A stretch of 64,000 nucleotides of DNA from Saccharopolyspora hirsuta. Its GTDB lineage: Bacteria > Actinomycetota > Actinomycetes > Mycobacteriales > Pseudonocardiaceae. Below the pieces are notes generated by a model. That model was not told the DNA's origin. It searched no databases and was given only the letters and a program-made list of their open reading frames with translations. Below, in pieces: positions 35,736 through 44,273 of the stretch (positions are counted from its first letter, which is position 1; every line of letters begins with the position of its first letter). The stretch spans positions 124,001 through 188,000 of the forward strand of contig NZ_VWPH01000015.1 in NCBI RefSeq assembly GCF_008630535.1, in the 5' to 3' direction. A program made the translations under genes and the position numbers.

Positions 35736-35783
35736 CCGCGATTTCAATGGAAATCGGACGTCCGATTTCCATTGAAATCGCGG
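35736..35783. repeat. 48-bp perfect palindrome
   Basis: Twenty-four base pairs with no loop, centred between 35759 and 35760. Each half contains its own smaller palindrome with arms CGATTTC/GAAATCG around 4 nt. It lies 22 bp after the M20 stop and 125 bp before the next gene. It could end transcription as a hairpin or be a double protein site. Confidence 0.8.
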
Positions 35784-35908
35784 GGTTCGCGGCCTGCGGC
35801 GAAGGTTCACGCGCGGGACACCGGCGCGTCCGGCATTGATCATCCGGTGGACGGGCGGCGCGCGCAGGATCTGCTCGACGTTTCGGACAAAGCAGACGAG
35901 GAGTTCGC

Positions 35909-36781
35909 ATGTTGCGCCGAACCGTGGTTGCCGCAGCAGCCGCACTGGTGGCGTCGATCGGCCTGGCACCCGCAGCGGTCGCCACCCCCGTCACGGCCGC
36001 CGGGGCCGATGTGGCCGCCATCGCACATCGCGGGGCATCCGCCTACGCACCGGAGAACACCCTGGCCGCGGTGCGGCTCGGCGCGCAGATGCGGGCCGAC
36101 CTGGTCGAGATCGACGTCCAGCAGTCCGAGGACGGCGCGCTGGTCGTCGTGCACGACAACACGCTGGCCCGCACCACCGACGTCGAGCAGAAGTTCCCGG
36201 ACCGCGCCCCGTGGCGGGTCTCGGACTTCACCCTCGACGAGATCCGCACCCTGGACGCCGGTTCGTGGAAGGCGCCGGAGTACGCCGGTGAGCGCGTCCC
36301 GACCCTGGCCGAGGTGCTGGACGAGCTGCAGCGCGGGCCGTCCGGCCTGCTGCTGGAGGCGAAGTCGCCGGAGCTGTACCCGGGGATCACCGAGCGCATC
36401 GCCGACGAGCTGCGGAAGCGGCCGGAGTGGGTGCGGCCCGACCCGAAGGCGCGCAACCTGGTGGTGCAGAGCTTCAACTGGGACTTCGTCCGCGACTTCC
36501 ACGGCCTGCTGCCGGGCGTGCAGGTGGGCGTGCTGGGCGCGCCGTCCGAGGCCGAGCTCGCCGAGGTCGCGACCTACTCGAACCAGGTCAACCCGAACCA
36601 CGCCCAGGCCACGCCGGAGTACATCGCCGCGGTCCACGCGCACGGGATGGCCATCAACCCGTACACGGTCAACGACGCAACGCTGATGCGCACGCTGATC
36701 GACCGCGGGGTGGACGGGATCATCAGCGACCGCCCCGACGTGCTGCGCGAGCAGATCCGCCAGGCCCGTCGAGTCGGCTGA
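35909..36781 (+). CDS. Secreted glycerophosphodiester phosphodiesterase
   Basis: A 290-aa protein with a signal peptide (MLRRTVVAAAAALVASIGLAPAAVA, cleavage about 26) and a GDPD barrel: AHRGASAYAPENTLAA (catalytic His and Arg-Gly), DLVEIDVQQSEDGALVVVHDNTLARTT (Glu, Asp, second His). Cuts glycerophosphodiesters from phospholipids or teichoic acid outside the cell to glycerol-3-phosphate and an alcohol. Single gene with its own terminator. Confidence 0.92.
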   Translation: MLRRTVVAAAAALVASIGLAPAAVATPVTAAGADVAAIAHRGASAYAPENTLAAVRLGAQMRADLVEIDVQQSEDGALVVVHDNTLARTTDVEQKFPDRAPWRVSDFTLDEIRTLDAGSWKAPEYAGERVPTLAEVLDELQRGPSGLLLEAKSPELYPGITERIADELRKRPEWVRPDPKARNLVVQSFNWDFVRDFHGLLPGVQVGVLGAPSEAELAEVATYSNQVNPNHAQATPEYIAAVHAHGMAINPYTVNDATLMRTLIDRGVDGIISDRPDVLREQIRQARRVG

Positions 36782-36795
36782 CCCGAGCACCGCAG

Positions 36796-36826
36796 AGCGG
36801 GCCGTTCCTGCTGGGGGCGGCCCGCT
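36796..36826. terminator. Hairpin between GDPD and AraC genes
   Basis: A 9-bp stem AGCGGGCCG with its complement and 13-nt loop in the short gap between convergent stop codons. Confidence 0.65.
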
Positions 36827-36854
36827 TCGCCGTTGCGGGGGCGCATTTTGGGGG

Positions 36855-37862
36855 CTAGCCGGACCTGTGCTGCTGGCTTCGCCATTGGCTGGGACTGCAA
36901 CCGAAGTGCCCGCGGAACCAGCGGGAGAAGTTGCCCGGGGACGAGAAGGACAGCAGATCCGCGATCTCCGTGAAGGTGTAGCGCCGGTTTCCCACCAGGT
37001 TCGCGGCCAGCTCGGCCCTCGTCGCGCGCAGGATCGAGGAGAAGGTCTCCCCGGAGTCGGCGAGTTGCCGGTGAACGGTCCGCCGGTCCACGCCGAGACT
37101 GCGCGCGACCTGTTCCACGGAGCACCGCCCGGTGGGCAGCAGGAGCTCGATCAGTTCTCGGACCCGCTCCCGCGCTGAGGTGTCCTTCGGCGCCTCCAGC
37201 GAATCGAGGAACTGGTAGGCGTAGGTGCGCATCAGGGGATCCGACATCTTGTTGGGCGCATCGAGGTCGTTCTCGTAGAACGTGATCCCGTTGAACTCCT
37301 GCTCGAACTTGATCGCGGAGCCGAAGATCCGCCGGTGCGTGCTCGTATCCGCCGGCGCGCGGTGCGCGAAGCAGACTGCGACCGGTTGCCAGAGCGACCC
37401 GAGGAAGCCGCACAGCAGCCGGTGCAGGGTGCCCAGGGCGAGTTCCGCAGCTTGCCTGGTTTCGGTCTGATCGCCGAGCTCGAACCCGATCCGGACGGTC
37501 GCCAGCCCGTTCAGCACGGCCATCCGCATCCGCAGCGCTTCGTTGTACATGTGCTCGTGGCGGATGAGGATGGTCAAAGCGCTGCGGACATCGGGTTCTT
37601 CGCGGATGACCAGGCTCAGCGGCCCGAGGTTGGAGAAGCGGCGGCGTTCGGCCAGCAGCAGCCCGAAGTCCTGGTGCCCGGATGCCGCTGCCGACTGCTC
37701 GAGGAGCCGCGCGACGGCCGCGGCGGGGATCCACCTGTCCTGGACCGCGATTCCCGCCGGGTCCAGCCCGACGCCTCGCATCATTCCCGCTGGTTCGATG
37801 CCCAGTGCGCGGCTCACCTCGACGTAGCTGTTCAGCGCTGCGTACCGGGCCAGGGGTTTCAT
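36855..37862 (-). CDS. AraC-family regulator, arabinose_bd (OruR-like) type
   Basis: A 335-aa protein with an N-terminal domain typical of OruR/ArgR-like activators (YVEVSRALGIEPAGMMRGVGLDPAGI, FGLLLAERRRFSNLGPLSLVIREEPDV) and a C-terminal AraC double helix-turn-helix (CSVEQVARSLGVDRRTVHRQL, and FTEIADLLSFSSPGNFSRWFRGHFGCSPSQWR). Divergent from the TauD/BKACE array, so it is the likely activator. A candidate site lies 16 bp upstream of its start. Confidence 0.9.
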   Translation of the reverse strand: MKPLARYAALNSYVEVSRALGIEPAGMMRGVGLDPAGIAVQDRWIPAAAVARLLEQSAAASGHQDFGLLLAERRRFSNLGPLSLVIREEPDVRSALTILIRHEHMYNEALRMRMAVLNGLATVRIGFELGDQTETRQAAELALGTLHRLLCGFLGSLWQPVAVCFAHRAPADTSTHRRIFGSAIKFEQEFNGITFYENDLDAPNKMSDPLMRTYAYQFLDSLEAPKDTSARERVRELIELLLPTGRCSVEQVARSLGVDRRTVHRQLADSGETFSSILRATRAELAANLVGNRRYTFTEIADLLSFSSPGNFSRWFRGHFGCSPSQWRSQQHRSG

Positions 37863-37877
37863 GGCAGGCCTCCGCGA

Positions 37878-37905
37878 TGTCCCCGAATGATGAGCATTCT
37901 GTCCC
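37878..37905. promoter_or_regulatory. Candidate AraC-type site
   Basis: Direct TGTCCC half sites at 37878-37883 and 37900-37905 (22 bp, two turns apart) flank an inverted repeat GAATG-ATGAG-CATTC. Two-turn direct repeats are the normal AraC footprint. Located between the AraC gene and the dioxygenase-like gene. Confidence 0.4.
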
Positions 37906-37990
37906 GCGAGGATAAGCCGGGGCGTCCCCAGGAGCCTAATGTCGCTTCCACCACAGCCGATCCGGCTCCGAGCCCCGGATGGAGGACGTC

Positions 37991-39058
37991 ATGGCTGAAC
38001 CAGCGGTGCAGAGCGGAGTGCTGGACTCCGGCCGGACTTCTCCCGCCGAGGTCCTGCGCGAGCCCTGCCGGACTGCTGCGGCGTGGCGGGCGGCCGATCT
38101 GGTCGACCCCGCCGAGTGGCGGTTCGAGCTCTCGCCCGCCCACCTCGACGAGCTCGAGCTCGCGCTGAAGTCGGTGCGGAAGCACGGGATCGTGCTCCTT
38201 CAGCTCACCCGCGAACGGTTTCCCCTCCCGACGCTCGGGGCGGAGCTGCGGCGCATCGCGCACGCGCTGGAGAACGGACGCGGATTCGCGGTGCTCAAGG
38301 GCGTTCCGGTGGACCGGTACGACGCGGCCGAGATCAACACGATCTTCTGGGGCATGGCCCAGCACCTGGGCTTCCCGGTCTCGCAGGACTCCTTCGGCCG
38401 CAAGCTCGCTCGCATCCGGTGCGCGGTTGCCGTCCCGGCAGGGTGGCAGGTGGAGCCGGAGCTCCGGACCGGCGGGTCCGATGTCGTGGCGATGCTGAGC
38501 TCCCGGGCCGGTGGGCGGAGCACCGTCGTCAGCTCGGCCGCGCTCTACAACGAGGTGCTCCGGCGCGATCCGCCGCTGGTCGAGCGGATGTACCGGCACT
38601 TCGGATTCGACAGGTGGGGCGAGCAGCTCCCCGGTGAACCCCCTCACCGCTCGGTTCCGCTGGCGTGCTGGTACGGGGGGAGGTTGAGCTTCCGCTATGC
38701 GCGCAGGGACATCGAATCGGCGCAGCGCTACCCGGACGTGGCTCGGCTGGAGCCTGCGGACGTGGCGCTGCTCGATCTGATCGACGAGCTCGCGTACTCG
38801 CCGGAGTTCCGGTTCGGCATCGACATCGAGCCCGGTGACCTCCAGCTGTTCAACAACTACTCGGTCCTGCACGGGCACGTGCAGCACAACACCGGTTCGA
38901 CCGCCGCGGAACTCCTGCGCAGGCTTTGGCTGACGCTCCACGACGGACGTCGGCTGCCAGCGGATTTCGCCTGGGAGACGGCCGGGTACGGCGGTCCCCG
39001 AGGACGTGGCGGGGTGGAGCCCCGCGACGTCGTCGAACACGAGACCCGGTGGAGCTGA
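37991..39058 (+). CDS. TauD/TfdA-like protein lacking two iron ligands
   Basis: A 355-aa protein of the TauD/TfdA oxygenase fold, in the branch related to gamma-butyrobetaine-type enzymes (AVLKGVPVDRY, GSDVVAMLSSRAGGRSTVVSSAALYNEVL, GDLQLFNNYSVLHGH, LRRLWLTL). Where relatives carry the iron motif His-x-Asp before GSDVV, this one reads Arg159-Thr-Gly161. The distal His (about 294) and cosubstrate Arg remain. It may be a non-catalytic or iron-free variant. GGAGG five bases before the ATG at 37991 sets the start. First gene of a seven-gene array that also includes an intact TauD protein. Confidence 0.8.
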   Translation: MAEPAVQSGVLDSGRTSPAEVLREPCRTAAAWRAADLVDPAEWRFELSPAHLDELELALKSVRKHGIVLLQLTRERFPLPTLGAELRRIAHALENGRGFAVLKGVPVDRYDAAEINTIFWGMAQHLGFPVSQDSFGRKLARIRCAVAVPAGWQVEPELRTGGSDVVAMLSSRAGGRSTVVSSAALYNEVLRRDPPLVERMYRHFGFDRWGEQLPGEPPHRSVPLACWYGGRLSFRYARRDIESAQRYPDVARLEPADVALLDLIDELAYSPEFRFGIDIEPGDLQLFNNYSVLHGHVQHNTGSTAAELLRRLWLTLHDGRRLPADFAWETAGYGGPRGRGGVEPRDVVEHETRWS

Positions 39059-39148
39059 CCCCGAATCCCCGCGGCCGACCCGGGCCGCGAACCGGACACG
39101 GACGCAGAGATGGCTGGAGCACCGCCTCCGGCCGGAACGGAGGAGGCC

Positions 39149-40123
39149 ATGGCGAATGCCGTTCGCTTCTACCAGACCGGTGGCCCCGAGGTCATGCGGT
39201 GGGAGGCGGTCGACGTCGGAGCCCCCGGGCCGGGTGAGGTCCGCATCCGCCACGAGGCGGTCGGGCTGAACTTCGCCGACACGTACTTCCGCACCGGTCT
39301 CTACCCGGCACCGCTGCCCGCCGGCATGGGAGTCGAGGCGGCCGGTGTCGTCGAGGCCGTCGGCGAAGGGGTGCAGCACGTCCGGGAAGGGGACCGGGTC
39401 ACCTACACCGGGAGCCCGCTCGGCGCTTACAGCACCGAGCGCGTGATGGCCGCGGATCCCTTGATCCCGCTGCCGGACGGGATCGGATTCGACACGGCCG
39501 CCTCGATGACCATGCGCGGGCTCACCACGGCCTACCTGCTGCGCCGCATCCACCCGTTGCGCGAAGGGGACACCGTCCTGCTGCACGCCGCGGCCGGGGG
39601 AGTGGGGCTGATCTTCCTGCAGTGGGCGAAGCTGCTGGGGATCAACGTGATCGGCACCGTGTCGACCGATGAGAAGGCCGAGGTCGCGCGTGCGCACGGG
39701 TGCGACCACGTCGTGATCTACCGGCGCGAGGACGTGGCCGAGCGGGTCCGGGAGATCACCGGTGGCGCGGGCGTTCCGGTCGTCTACGACAGCATCGGCG
39801 CGACCACCTTCCAGGCCTCGCTCGATTCGCTGGCCCGACGGGGCCTGCTGGTGTGCTTCGGCACGGCGTCCGGCCCGATCCCGCCCATCGACGCGATGCA
39901 GCTCGCGATCAAGGGATCGGTGTTCGTCACCCGTCCCGCGCTCGCCGACTACATCGCCGACCCCGCCGAGCGCGCGGAGCTGGCCGGGGAGCTGTTCGAC
40001 CACGTGGCCAACGGGCGGATCGAGATCGGCATCAACCAGCGCTACGCCCTCGAAGACGCGGTGCAAGCCCACCGGGACCTGGAATCGGGCCGCAGCATCG
40101 GCTCCTCGGTCTTCTCCGTCTGA
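39149..40123 (+). CDS. qor: NADPH:quinone reductase
   Basis: A 324-aa MDR quinone reductase: HEAVGLNFADTYFRTGLYP, GVEAAGVVEAVGEGV, NADPH motif HAAAGGVGLIFLQWAKLLG (about 143-161), and YDSIGATTFQASLDSL. No zinc ligands. GGAGGAGG before the ATG at 39149 rules out the earlier in-frame ATG at 39110. Within this array it may reduce an enone or quinone intermediate. Confidence 0.9.
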   Translation: MANAVRFYQTGGPEVMRWEAVDVGAPGPGEVRIRHEAVGLNFADTYFRTGLYPAPLPAGMGVEAAGVVEAVGEGVQHVREGDRVTYTGSPLGAYSTERVMAADPLIPLPDGIGFDTAASMTMRGLTTAYLLRRIHPLREGDTVLLHAAAGGVGLIFLQWAKLLGINVIGTVSTDEKAEVARAHGCDHVVIYRREDVAERVREITGGAGVPVVYDSIGATTFQASLDSLARRGLLVCFGTASGPIPPIDAMQLAIKGSVFVTRPALADYIADPAERAELAGELFDHVANGRIEIGINQRYALEDAVQAHRDLESGRSIGSSVFSV

Positions 40124-40180
40124 CCCGGCAACCGGAGATCCAGGCGGCAGCACGATCAACCAACCTGCGGAGGAACTGTC

Positions 40181-41056
40181 ATGTCCAGTGCGGTCCAGAC
40201 GTCCCGGATCAAGCACCAGAAGCTCACCTGCACCATCGGCGCCGAGCTGTTCGACGTCGACCTCGGCGACGTCGCGCGCGATGACGAGCTGTTCGCGGAA
40301 CTGCACTCGCTGCTGCTCCAGCACAAGGTCCTGTTCCTGCGCGACCAGAACTTCAGCCGGGCCGACCACGTGGCCTTCGCGGAGCGCTTCGGATCCCTCG
40401 AGGACCACCCGGTGGCAGGCAGCGACCCGGACCACCCGGGACTGGTGCGGATCTACAAGGATCTCGACAGCCCGGCCGAGCACTACGAGAACGCGTTCCA
40501 CTGCGACGCCACCTGGCGCGCGGAGCCGCCGATGGGGTGCGTGCTGCGGTGCGTGGCAGGACCTGAGGTCGGTGGCGACACCATCTGGGTCAACATGGTC
40601 GAGGCCTACGCGAAGCTCCCCGACCACATCAAGACCCGGATCGCGGGGCTGCGCGCCCGGCACAGCATCGAGGCCAGTTTCGGCGCTGCGCTCCCGGTGG
40701 AGCAGCGCCACCAGCTGAAGGCCCGCTACCCCGACGCGGAGCACCCGGTGGTGCGCACCCACCCCGAAACGGGCGAGAAGATCCTCTTCGTCAACGCGTT
40801 CACCACGCATTTCGTCAACTACCACACGCCGGAGAACGTCCGCTTCGGCAGCGACTACGCCCCCGGCGCGAGCGACCTGCTCAACTACCTGATCAGCCAG
40901 GCGGCGATCCCGGAGTACCAGGTGCGCTGGCGGTGGAGCGAGAACAGCGTCGCGATCTGGGACAACAGGTCCACGCAGCACTACGCGGTGCAGGACTACT
41001 GGCCTGCGGTCCGCAAGATGGAGCGCGCCGGGATCGTGGGCGACCGGCCGTTCTGA
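40181..41056 (+). CDS. TauD/TfdA family 2-oxoglutarate dioxygenase
   Basis: A 291-aa Fe(II)/2-oxoglutarate dioxygenase with an intact facial triad: His107-Cys-Asp109 (AFHCDATWR), distal His267 (NRSTQHYAVQDY) and 2-oxoglutarate Arg278. Similar to taurine and 2,4-D dioxygenases, which oxidise a carbon next to a heteroatom and release it. GGAGGAACTGTC precedes the ATG. The substrate is unknown; the following BKACE gene suggests it leads to a 3-keto acid. Confidence 0.9.
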   Translation: MSSAVQTSRIKHQKLTCTIGAELFDVDLGDVARDDELFAELHSLLLQHKVLFLRDQNFSRADHVAFAERFGSLEDHPVAGSDPDHPGLVRIYKDLDSPAEHYENAFHCDATWRAEPPMGCVLRCVAGPEVGGDTIWVNMVEAYAKLPDHIKTRIAGLRARHSIEASFGAALPVEQRHQLKARYPDAEHPVVRTHPETGEKILFVNAFTTHFVNYHTPENVRFGSDYAPGASDLLNYLISQAAIPEYQVRWRWSENSVAIWDNRSTQHYAVQDYWPAVRKMERAGIVGDRPF

Positions 41057-41104
41057 TCTCCGCCGAGATTTCCACCCCGCCATCCGCCAGGAGGAGAGGA
41101 ACGC

Positions 41105-42157
41105 ATGCACTTCCACGACGATTCGCTGTTCCCGGAGAACCAGGAGAAGCTCGTCATCACCGCGGCCCCCTACGGGCCCGAGTGGGAGCCGGACGACTTC
41201 CGGGAGGACCTGCCGCTGACGATGGACGAGCACGTCCAGCAGGCGGTCGACTGCTACGAGGCCGGGGCCACCGTGCTGCACATCCACGTGCGCGAGCTCG
41301 ACGGCAAGGGCTCCAAGCGGCTGTCGAAGTTCAACGAGCTGCTGGGGCGGCTGCGCGAAGCCGTCCCGGACATGATCCTGCAGGTGGGCGGTTCGATCTC
41401 CTTCGCGCCGGAAGGGGAGGGCGCGGAGGCCAAGTGGCTCAGCGACGACACCAGGCACATGCTGGCCGAGCTCGACCCGGCCCCGGACCAGGTGACCATC
41501 GCCATCAACACCAACCAGATGAACATCATGGAGCTGATGACCGAGGACGACATCGCGGGCACCTCGCTCACCCGCCCGGCGGTGGCCGAGGCCTACCGCG
41601 AGATGTTCGTGCCGGCCGGTCCTGGCTGGGTCGAGGAGCACCTCAGGCGCCTCCGGGCCGCTGGCATCCAGCCGCACTTCCAGCTGGCCAACATCCCGCA
41701 GCTGGAGACCGTGGAGCGGCTGATGCGCCGCGGTGTCCACACCGGACCGTTCATGGTCACCTGGGTCGGCATCGGTGGCGGGTTCGACGGTCCGAACCCG
41801 TACAACATGATGGAGTTCGTCCGGCGCTGCCCCGACGGCGCGGTGCTGACGCTGGAAACCCTGATGCGCAGCGTCCTGCCGGTCAACGCCATGGCGATCG
41901 CCATGGGGCTGCACGTCCGGTGCGGCAACGAGGACACGCTGTGGGGACGGAAGGGCGAGAAGAAGACCTCGGTCCAGCAGATCGAGCAGCTGGTGCGCAT
42001 CGCGGGGGAGCTCGGCCGAGAGGTGGCCACGGGCAAGGAAGCCCGCGAGATCTACAAGCTCGGTGAGACCTACGCCGACGCCGACGAGACCCTCGCCAAG
42101 GTCGGGTTCGCCCCGAACCGCAAGCCGGGGCAGGTCGGCTTCACCCACCACGCCTAG
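41105..42157 (+). CDS. Beta-keto acid cleavage enzyme (BKACE, DUF849)
   Basis: A 350-aa DUF849 protein. Zinc motif GATVLHIHVRE (His59, His61), VGGSISFAPEG, and LETLMRSVLPVNAMAIAMGLHVRCGNEDTLW are characteristic. BKACE condenses a 3-keto acid with acetyl-CoA and cleaves it to acetoacetyl-CoA plus a new CoA ester or acid; known substrates include 3-keto-5-aminohexanoate and dehydrocarnitine. It is longer than the usual 275-310 aa, with an extended N-terminus and a C-terminal tail. AGGAGAGGAACGC precedes the ATG. Confidence 0.92.
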   Translation: MHFHDDSLFPENQEKLVITAAPYGPEWEPDDFREDLPLTMDEHVQQAVDCYEAGATVLHIHVRELDGKGSKRLSKFNELLGRLREAVPDMILQVGGSISFAPEGEGAEAKWLSDDTRHMLAELDPAPDQVTIAINTNQMNIMELMTEDDIAGTSLTRPAVAEAYREMFVPAGPGWVEEHLRRLRAAGIQPHFQLANIPQLETVERLMRRGVHTGPFMVTWVGIGGGFDGPNPYNMMEFVRRCPDGAVLTLETLMRSVLPVNAMAIAMGLHVRCGNEDTLWGRKGEKKTSVQQIEQLVRIAGELGREVATGKEAREIYKLGETYADADETLAKVGFAPNRKPGQVGFTHHA

Positions 42158-42189
42158 GCGCCGGAGCACCCACCGGCGTCCAGGGGGGA

Positions 42190-42228
42190 GACCGGGGCGC
42201 GGAACCCACCGGGAGCCGCGCCCCGGTC
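42190..42228 (+). terminator. Hairpin inside the BKACE array
   Basis: A 13-bp GC stem (42190-42202 with 42216-42228, loop 13 nt) lies between the BKACE and MFS genes. It may end or attenuate the first four-gene transcript. Genes resume 60 bp later with their own ribosome site. Confidence 0.6.
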
Positions 42229-42289
42229 GTGAATCTTCACGAGGGGTACGAGCTGCACACCGGACGGAAGAGCCAGTCGAGGAGTGACG

Positions 42290-43609
42290 ATGAAGTCGCA
42301 CGCCCTGCCCGCCGAGGAAGTGCCCGGAAGACCTGGCCGCGCGGTGGCGGGATCGCGGGTCTACCCGTGGATCGTCTTCGCCCTGACCTTCGGGCTGTTG
42401 CTGTCGGACTACATGTCCAGGCAGGTTCTCAGCGCGGTTTTTCCCTTCCTGAAAGCGGAATGGGGGTTGTCCGACTCCCAGCTGGCGTCGCTGACCAGCG
42501 TCGTGGCGATGATGGTCGGGCTGCTCACGTTCCCCCTCTCGATCCTCGCCGACCGGTGGGGGCGCGTCCGCAGCCTGATGTTGATGGCGATCGTCTGGAG
42601 CGGGGCGACGCTGCTGTGCGCGATCGCGACCGGCTACGGGCAGATGCTCGGCGCCCGATTCCTCGTCGGGGTGGGTGAAGCGGCCTACGGCAGCGTCGGC
42701 ATCGCGGTGGTGCTCAGCGTGTTCGCGCCCCACGTCCGCGCCACGCTGGGCGGTGCGTTCATGGCCGGTGGCTCGTTCGGGTCCACGATCGGTGTCGCCC
42801 TCGGCGGCATCATCGCGGTCCGGTTCGGTTGGCGCTGGGCCTTGGCCCTCATGGCCGTCGTCGGTCTGGTCCTGGTCGTCCTGTTCCGGTTCTCCATCAC
42901 CCAGCGCAAGCTGGACCGCTACCAGTACGAGGAAGCGCGGGCCGCGGTCGGCGAACCGGAGGGGACCCGGGCGCCGCTCTCCAGCTTGTTCTCGAACGTC
43001 TCGGTGCTCTCCGCTTACCTCGGCAGCGGCCTGCAGATGTTCGTCGCCGCCGTGCTGCTGGCCTGGACCCCCAGCTACCTCAACCGCTACCACGGCATGA
43101 ACCCGGACGAGGCCGGTATCGTCTCCGCCGTCCTGGTCCTGCTCATCGGCGCCGGGATGATCAGCTGCGGTGCGATCACCGACCGGGTCAGCCGGTTGCG
43201 GCCGGAGCGCAAGTGGACCACTTCGACCGGCTACGGAGTGGCCGCTGCTGTCCTGCTGGGCACCGGTTTTCAGCTCGGCGAGAGCACTGCCCAGCTGGTG
43301 GTGATCGGTGCCGGTGCGTTCTTCTCGGCCGGTGCGTCGGGCCCGGCCACCGCCATGGTCGCCAACCTCACCCACGCGTCCGTGCGGGCCAGCGGGTTCG
43401 GTGCGCTGACCCTGGCCAACAGCATCCTGGGCCTGGCCGCGGGGCCCTTCGCCATCGGGCTCCTGGCCGACCACCTCGGCCTGCTGGGGGCGCTGCAGCT
43501 CGCGCCGCTGGCCTACCTCGGAGCCATCGCGGCACTGCTGATCGGAAAACGCCGCTACCCCGCCGCGTTGCGGCAGCCCGCGGCGCACGACCAACGTGCT
43601 TCGGCATGA
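42290..43609 (+). CDS. MFS transporter, spinster/acid-transporter-like
   Basis: A 439-aa carrier: DYMSRQVLSAVFPFLKAEWGLSDSQLASL near TM1 and ILADRWGRVRSL after TM2 are typical of MFS organic-acid and spinster-like carriers. About twelve membrane segments. ATG at 42290 with GAGGAGTGACG upstream; a GTG at 42284 is possible. Likely importer for the array's substrate. Confidence 0.86.
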   Translation: MKSHALPAEEVPGRPGRAVAGSRVYPWIVFALTFGLLLSDYMSRQVLSAVFPFLKAEWGLSDSQLASLTSVVAMMVGLLTFPLSILADRWGRVRSLMLMAIVWSGATLLCAIATGYGQMLGARFLVGVGEAAYGSVGIAVVLSVFAPHVRATLGGAFMAGGSFGSTIGVALGGIIAVRFGWRWALALMAVVGLVLVVLFRFSITQRKLDRYQYEEARAAVGEPEGTRAPLSSLFSNVSVLSAYLGSGLQMFVAAVLLAWTPSYLNRYHGMNPDEAGIVSAVLVLLIGAGMISCGAITDRVSRLRPERKWTTSTGYGVAAAVLLGTGFQLGESTAQLVVIGAGAFFSAGASGPATAMVANLTHASVRASGFGALTLANSILGLAAGPFAIGLLADHLGLLGALQLAPLAYLGAIAALLIGKRRYPAALRQPAAHDQRASA

Positions 43610-43622
43610 GCGGAGCACGGGA

Positions 43623-44228
43623 TTGGAGCAGGAGTTGAACAACGCCGAGACCCCGACCGCAGTGATCGTCCCGGGCTTGCGCGGCCACGTCGCCGAGCAC
43701 TGGCAGACCCGTCTCGCCGACACGTTGCCGAACGCCCGCACCGTGCCCCCGCTGGAACACGACGAGCTCAGCCTGGATGCCCGGGTTGCGGCGCTCGACC
43801 ACGTCGTGTCGGAGGTCTCCGGGCCCATCGTGCTCGTCGCGCACAGCGCCGGGGTGATGATCACCGTCCACTGGGCGCAGCGGCACTCCCGCCCGATCCG
43901 GGGCGCGCTGCTGGCGACCCCGCCGGACTTCGAATCCCCGCTGCCCGACGGCTATCCGAGGCCCGGCGAGCTGCGCGACAACGGGTGGCTCCCGACACCG
44001 CGTGAGCCGCTCCCGTTCCCCAGCATCGTCGCGGCGAGCACCAACGACCCCCTCGCCCGACTGGCACGGGTCGCCGAGCTGGCCAGGGAGTGGGGGAGTC
44101 GGCTGGTCGACCTCGGGGCCGTCGGGCACCTGAACCCCGCTTCCGGATACGGGCCGTGGCCGGCGGCGGAGGAGTTCGTCCGCGAGCTCGGCCGACCGGA
44201 CGAGGACATCGTCAACGCACTCGCGTGA
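43623..44228 (+). CDS. RBBP9/YdeN-like serine hydrolase
   Basis: A small alpha/beta hydrolase of about 200 aa: VIVPGLRGHVAEHWQTRL, LVAHSAGVMITVHWA (nucleophile Ser in HSAG), ASTNDPLA (Asp) and GAVGHLNPASGYGPWP (His) match the RBBP9/YdeN family. The start is uncertain: TTG at 43623 or 43635, or GTG at 43596 overlapping the MFS stop. It may cleave an ester or thioester in this pathway. Confidence 0.78.
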   Translation: MEQELNNAETPTAVIVPGLRGHVAEHWQTRLADTLPNARTVPPLEHDELSLDARVAALDHVVSEVSGPIVLVAHSAGVMITVHWAQRHSRPIRGALLATPPDFESPLPDGYPRPGELRDNGWLPTPREPLPFPSIVAASTNDPLARLARVAELAREWGSRLVDLGAVGHLNPASGYGPWPAAEEFVRELGRPDEDIVNALA

Positions 44229-44273
44229 CCGCGCGGTAGCCCCCACTTCCCAGCGATCTGCAAGGAAATCAGC

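Noticed and set aside
42190..42228. Rho-independent terminator certain to end the BKACE transcript
   Set aside because: Stem is strong but there is no T-run, and the carrier gene follows closely with no clear promoter; kept only as a candidate.
37859..43864. A 2001-codon open frame on the minus strand
   Set aside because: It is antisense to several well-supported genes and reads Arg/Gly/His/Asp-rich without domains; stop-free shadow frames are expected at this GC content. The same applies to long minus-strand frames at 2396-5518 and 49805-54958.
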